From JBDHWI01 sp964590135 (GTDB taxonomy: Bacteria > Chloroflexota > Anaerolineae > J036 > Brachytrichaceae): DNA of 64,000 nt. A model generated the notes under the pieces. The model was given only the letters and a program-made list of their open reading frames with translations, was not told the DNA's origin and did no database searches. Below are positions 60,634 through 64,000 of this stretch, one piece after another. Both the position numbers and the translations under genes were made by a program. How positions within the stretch are numbered: position 1 is the first letter of the stretch; every line of letters begins with the position of its first letter. The stretch is taken from NCBI GenBank assembly GCA_964590135.1, contig CAZPVX010000005.1, forward strand, positions 1-64,000. Direction: 5' to 3'.

Positions 60634-61497
60634 ATGCTCGATCTCATCATTCGCACGCTGTTGCTTGTGTCGCTTACTGCGCTGGCCGGCGCGTTCGCGT
60701 TCAACGCGCTGGTGCTGCGCGCGGCATCGCTGCAGTTGTTGCGCGAGGCGACGATGATCCGCCGACGCACATGGCTTTTGCTGTGTTTGACGATCACCAT
60801 CGTCGCGCTCACGCTGGATGGTTTCCGGCACTTCGGTAATGAAGATGTGCCGTTGAACACAGGCGTGCTGCTCTTCGCCCGCGTGGGGTTGTTTACCATC
60901 CTGGCGCTCAACCTGCGCGGTGAATGGCAGGATTCAAAATTCGCCATGTTTCTGTGCGCACTGTTGTTGCTCTCGCAAAGTCTGCTCGGTCATCCCATGC
61001 GCGAGCCGGCGTGGCTGCTGCCGGTCATCACCGACTGGTTGCATCTCATCTTCGTGTCGGTCTGGCTGGGCGGGGTGGCATATTACGCCAGCGTCATTGT
61101 GCCGCAGGCGCTGGCGCAGCGCGCGCTCGTGCCGGCGCTTGGCGCAAGCATTGCGAAGTTTTCGCCGCTTGCGATGATGTCGGTGCTGGTCATTGCGCTC
61201 ACCGGCATCATTCAGGGCACGGACTTCGTTGGCAGCTTCGACGCGCTGCTCAACACGGATTACGGTCGCGCGCTGTTGCTGAAACTCATCGCCTTCGCCG
61301 TGCTGATTGGCTTCGGCGCGCTGCATCAGTATGTCATTGCGCCACAGATCAATGCCTGGCGCGCGCAGGCCGGGACACAAGAGGATGCCGCGCGCCGTTT
61401 TCGCATCAGCATCACCGTCGAGGCGCTGTTTGGCGTCCTTGCGCTTGCTGCTGCTGCAGCGATGACGCTGCTGCCGCTTGCCAGCACTGCATCATGA
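60634..61497 (+). CDS. CopD-domain membrane protein
   Basis: 287 residues with about eight membrane helices. The copper-resistance-D-like segment is WLHLIFVSVWLGGVAYYASVIVP, with a membrane His and a later GTDFVGSFDALLNTDYGRALLLKLIAF, the usual CopD block. It could move or bind copper at the membrane. The frame opens at 60544, but the ATG at 60634 starts the first helix and avoids overlap with the methyltransferase gene. Confidence 0.82.
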   Translation: MLDLIIRTLLLVSLTALAGAFAFNALVLRAASLQLLREATMIRRRTWLLLCLTITIVALTLDGFRHFGNEDVPLNTGVLLFARVGLFTILALNLRGEWQDSKFAMFLCALLLLSQSLLGHPMREPAWLLPVITDWLHLIFVSVWLGGVAYYASVIVPQALAQRALVPALGASIAKFSPLAMMSVLVIALTGIIQGTDFVGSFDALLNTDYGRALLLKLIAFAVLIGFGALHQYVIAPQINAWRAQAGTQEDAARRFRISITVEALFGVLALAAAAAMTLLPLASTAS

Positions 61498-61622
61498 AAA
61501 TCGCCGCTGCTGCGAATCTCGTTGATGGGCGAGTGAGGAGAAGTCAATGGCGGAGTCGGCGAAGCCGGCGATTTCGAGTTGCTTTGCGTGCTTGAGGAAA
61601 TTGCGGGAGACTAGAGGGAATC

Positions 61623-62732
61623 ATGACCAACAAAGTCAACGTAGGCATCATTGGCTGTGGCAACATCAGTCCAATCTACTTCAAGAACGTGCGTCGCATG
61701 CACGCGCTCAACCTCATCGGTTGCGCCGATCTTGATCCGGCCCGCGCGCAGGCCCGCGCGGCCGAGTTCGATTCGGCGGCATTTTCAGTCGATGCGCTGC
61801 TGGCCAACCCCGATGTGCAGATCATCATCAACCTGACCATCCCGAAGGCGCATGGGGAAGTGGGACTTGCGGCCATCAAAGCCGGCAAGAGCGTTTACAA
61901 CGAAAAGCCGCTGGCGCTGACGCGCGAAGAGGCGCAGCACATGCTGGCGCTGGCCAGGGAGAAGAATGTCCTGGTCGGCGGCGCGCCAGACACATTCATG
62001 GGCGCCGGCATCCAGACCTGCCGCAAGCTGATCGACGATGGCGTGATCGGTGAGCCGGTGGCTGCGACAGCCTTCATGATGGGGCATGGCCACGAGAGTT
62101 GGCATCCTGACCCCGCGTTCTATTACCAGCCCGGCGGCGGCCCGATGTTCGACATGGGACCGTATTACCTCACTGCGCTCGTGGTCTTGATGGGTGGTGT
62201 GAGGCGCGCCACTGGCTCGGCGCGGATCACATTTCCCGAGCGCACCATCACCAGCAAGCCGAAATTTGGCCAGACCATCACCGTGCGCGTGCCAACGCAT
62301 GTCGCCGGCGTGCTGGATTTTGACAATGGCGCGATCGGCACGATCATCACCAGCTTCGATGTGTGGAAGCATTCGATGCCTTGCATCGAGGTCTACGGCA
62401 CAGAAGGCTCGATGCAAGTGCCGGATCCGAACGGATTTGGCGGCGATGTGAAGGTGGCAAAAGCCGGCGAGCGTGAGTGGACGGAAGTGCCGCTGGCGCA
62501 TCCCTATGCGGAAAATAGTCGTGGCGTGGGCGTGGCCGACATGGCGATGTCGATCCTGTCGGGCAACACGCGCCCGCATCGCGCCAGCGGCGAACTCACC
62601 TATCATGTGCTGGACATCATGCATGCCATCCATGATGCGTCGCTTGAAAATCGCCACATCGAACTGGAGAGCAAGGCGGCGCGGCCGGCGGCTGTGCCGA
62701 TCGGGCTTGCGGATGGTGAGATTGACGCGTGA
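61623..62732 (+). CDS. Gfo/Idh/MocA-family oxidoreductase
   Basis: 369 residues. The Rossmann start is NVGIIGCGNISPIYFKN, followed by LIGCADLDPARAQARA. The catalytic-face motif is YNEKPLALT (EKP, about 95), and the GPYYLTALVVLMGGVRRATG block with the C-terminal substrate domain follows. These enzymes oxidise or reduce sugars, inositols or their acids with NAD(P). GAGGGA lies before the ATG. It is followed 27 bases later by the STAND gene. Confidence 0.92.
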   Translation: MTNKVNVGIIGCGNISPIYFKNVRRMHALNLIGCADLDPARAQARAAEFDSAAFSVDALLANPDVQIIINLTIPKAHGEVGLAAIKAGKSVYNEKPLALTREEAQHMLALAREKNVLVGGAPDTFMGAGIQTCRKLIDDGVIGEPVAATAFMMGHGHESWHPDPAFYYQPGGGPMFDMGPYYLTALVVLMGGVRRATGSARITFPERTITSKPKFGQTITVRVPTHVAGVLDFDNGAIGTIITSFDVWKHSMPCIEVYGTEGSMQVPDPNGFGGDVKVAKAGEREWTEVPLAHPYAENSRGVGVADMAMSILSGNTRPHRASGELTYHVLDIMHAIHDASLENRHIELESKAARPAAVPIGLADGEIDA

Positions 62733-62759
62733 ATTGACTTTGACCCGATATTCTTCTCA

Positions 62760-64000
62760 ATGCCATCATCACTCAGCAGCCACTTGAAGGCCGCTCGCCT
62801 GCGGCAATTCGTCGGGCGTGAGGCTGAGAGCCAACTGTTTACGTCGGCGCTCCACGCCGGCGAGTTGCCGTTCTTCGTGCTGCATATCTTTGGCCCGGGT
62901 GGGGTGGGCAAGTCGTTTCTGCTGCGGCGTTTTGCTGCGCTGGCTGAGGATGCCGGTGTCACGGTGCTTTACATCGATGGCCGCAATGTTGAGCCAACCT
63001 CGAGTGGCTTCATCGACGCGCTCAAGTTGGCGGCGCGAATCGAGGGTGATTCAACCGAACTGTGGCCGGCGTTGGTCGCTGGGGGCCGGCGCGTCGTCAT
63101 TCTGGTCGACACCTATGAGACCCTGGCGCCACTGGATGGCTGGTTGCGTGATGAATGGCTGCCCAGCCTGCCTGAAAATGTCTTGCTGGTGTTGGCGGGC
63201 CGGCAGGCGCCGAGCGCTGGCTGGCGCGCCGATCCAGTGTGGAACACGCTCATCCGCCCCTTGCCTTTGCGCAATCTCAACCCGGACGAGGCGCGCGCCT
63301 ATCTGACACAGCGCAGCATTCCTGATGCGCAGCAGCAGACCATGTTGAACTTTACGCGTGGCCATCCGCTTGCGCTGTCACTTGTCGCAGACACCTTTGC
63401 TCAGCGCGGCAGCATGACCAGCTTCACGCCCGAAGACACGCCCGATGTGATCAAGGTTCTGCTGGAGCGCTTCGTGCAGCGCGTGCCGTCGCCGGCGCAT
63501 CGCGCCGCACTTGAAGCCTGTTCGCTTGTGCGCATGCTCACTGAAGGGCTGCTGGCGCACATGTTGAATGTGCAGGATGCGCATGCGCTGTTCGATTGGT
63601 TGCGCGATTTGTCGTTCATCGAAAGCGGGCGCAATGGCGTCTTCCCGCACGATCTTGCGCGTGAGGCCATCGCCGCCGACGTGCGCTGGCGCAATCCAGA
63701 CTGGTATGGCGAACTCCACAAACGCGCGCGCAGCTACTACAACGCGCGCCTGCAGCAGGTGCAGGGCAATGACCAGCAGCGCGTGCTCTTCGACTTCACC
63801 TATCTGCATCGCGACAACGCGATGATGCGCCAGTATGTCGATTGGCAGGAGAACGGCAGCATCCGCATCGAGCCGGCGCGCGCGAGCGACATGGATGCCA
63901 TCGCCGACGCGATTCGGCATTTTGAAGGGGAAGCAGCTGCGCAAACCGCGCGGCACTGGTTTGGTGCGCAGCCGCAGGGCGTGCTGGCGCTGCGCGACGG
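62760..64000 (+). CDS. STAND-type ATPase, 5' part (runs off the window)
   Basis: 413 residues are visible and the frame is still open at 64000. After RQFVGREAESQLF comes the P-loop HIFGPGGVGKSFLL (about 45) and Walker B VVILVDTYETLAPLD (about 115). The sensor segment is LLVLAGRQAP, then FTRGHPLALSLVA and winged-helix-like regions follow. The last 50 visible residues, IRIEPARASDMDAIADAIRHFE, look like the start of a GNAT-like acetyltransferase domain. STAND ATPases are signal-driven switches in regulation and bacterial immunity; the effector end is not in the window. Confidence 0.8.
   Translation, partial: MPSSLSSHLKAARLRQFVGREAESQLFTSALHAGELPFFVLHIFGPGGVGKSFLLRRFAALAEDAGVTVLYIDGRNVEPTSSGFIDALKLAARIEGDSTELWPALVAGGRRVVILVDTYETLAPLDGWLRDEWLPSLPENVLLVLAGRQAPSAGWRADPVWNTLIRPLPLRNLNPDEARAYLTQRSIPDAQQQTMLNFTRGHPLALSLVADTFAQRGSMTSFTPEDTPDVIKVLLERFVQRVPSPAHRAALEACSLVRMLTEGLLAHMLNVQDAHALFDWLRDLSFIESGRNGVFPHDLAREAIAADVRWRNPDWYGELHKRARSYYNARLQQVQGNDQQRVLFDFTYLHRDNAMMRQYVDWQENGSIRIEPARASDMDAIADAIRHFEGEAAAQTARHWFGAQPQGVLALRD

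Overview
The window is about 60% GC and almost fully coding: some 60 protein genes, two tRNA genes, no rRNA, no CRISPR array and no recognisable insertion sequence. The gene content suggests a member of the Chloroflexota, probably Anaerolineae-like. The reasons are lipoproteins with Pro/Thr-rich linkers, SH3b-domain secreted proteins, an AmaP/Asp23-type envelope protein next to scpB, a carbohydrate ABC operon without its own ATPase, and a decayed ROCO-type GTPase with an effector-associated domain. This assignment is inference from gene families; no marker gene was compared with a database. The hexamer GCCGGC is extremely frequent throughout, in all reading frames.

Layout. 1-6.4 kb: the 3' end of trpB, an SH3 lipoprotein, a TrmI-like tRNA methyltransferase, yqeC, a Dabb protein, an unusually long class II aldolase relative and a PHP phosphatase. 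6.4-11 kb: tRNA-Pro(CGG), a FemAB-like transferase, a GH1 glycosidase, an SCP2 protein and a membrane-anchored beta-lactamase-fold protein that lacks its catalytic residues. 11-19.1 kb (minus strand): a catabolic-looking set (2-hydroxyacid dehydrogenase, HpcH/HpaI aldolase, SDR, enolase-superfamily dehydratase, M24 peptidase, beta-propeller, GH99-like hydrolase) with trpF inside it. 19.2-28.7 kb: uvrC, a broken ROCO-EAD gene beside tRNA-Ile2, an alpha/beta hydrolase, a Rieske protein, ychF, a TPR protein, an aminotransferase and a LacI regulator with a striking palindromic operator.

28.9-36.6 kb is a sugar operon: substrate-binding lipoprotein, two permeases, GH51 arabinofuranosidase and GH2 glycosidase. 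The divergent LacI-aminotransferase region lies just upstream, so the LacI protein is the obvious candidate regulator. 36.6-49 kb is mostly minus strand: glmS, an SH3b-glycosidase fusion, a DUF512 radical-SAM-like protein, then amaP-scpB-rluB-cmk-plsC, with corA and a membrane protein on the plus strand and a LysM-M23 lipoprotein. 49-64 kb: a thioredoxin-fold protein, an ABC ATPase with an AbrB-like tail, ssb, DUF3467, two tandem paralogous secreted glycosidases, a peptide-type binding lipoprotein, a coiled-coil membrane protein, several small enzymes, a CopD-like membrane protein, a Gfo/Idh oxidoreductase and the start of a STAND ATPase running off the window.

Two initiation styles coexist. 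Several genes, including the binding protein and permeases, ssb, the ABC ATPase and the SCP2 protein, have clear Shine-Dalgarno sequences. At least ten others have a -10-like hexamer only 5-9 bases before the start codon and no Shine-Dalgarno, which is the layout of leaderless transcripts. Perfect hairpins close many transcription units, and two of them follow tRNA genes and create false upstream start codons for the next gene. Short dispersed repeats have entered at least two coding sequences in frame (GH2 and glmS).
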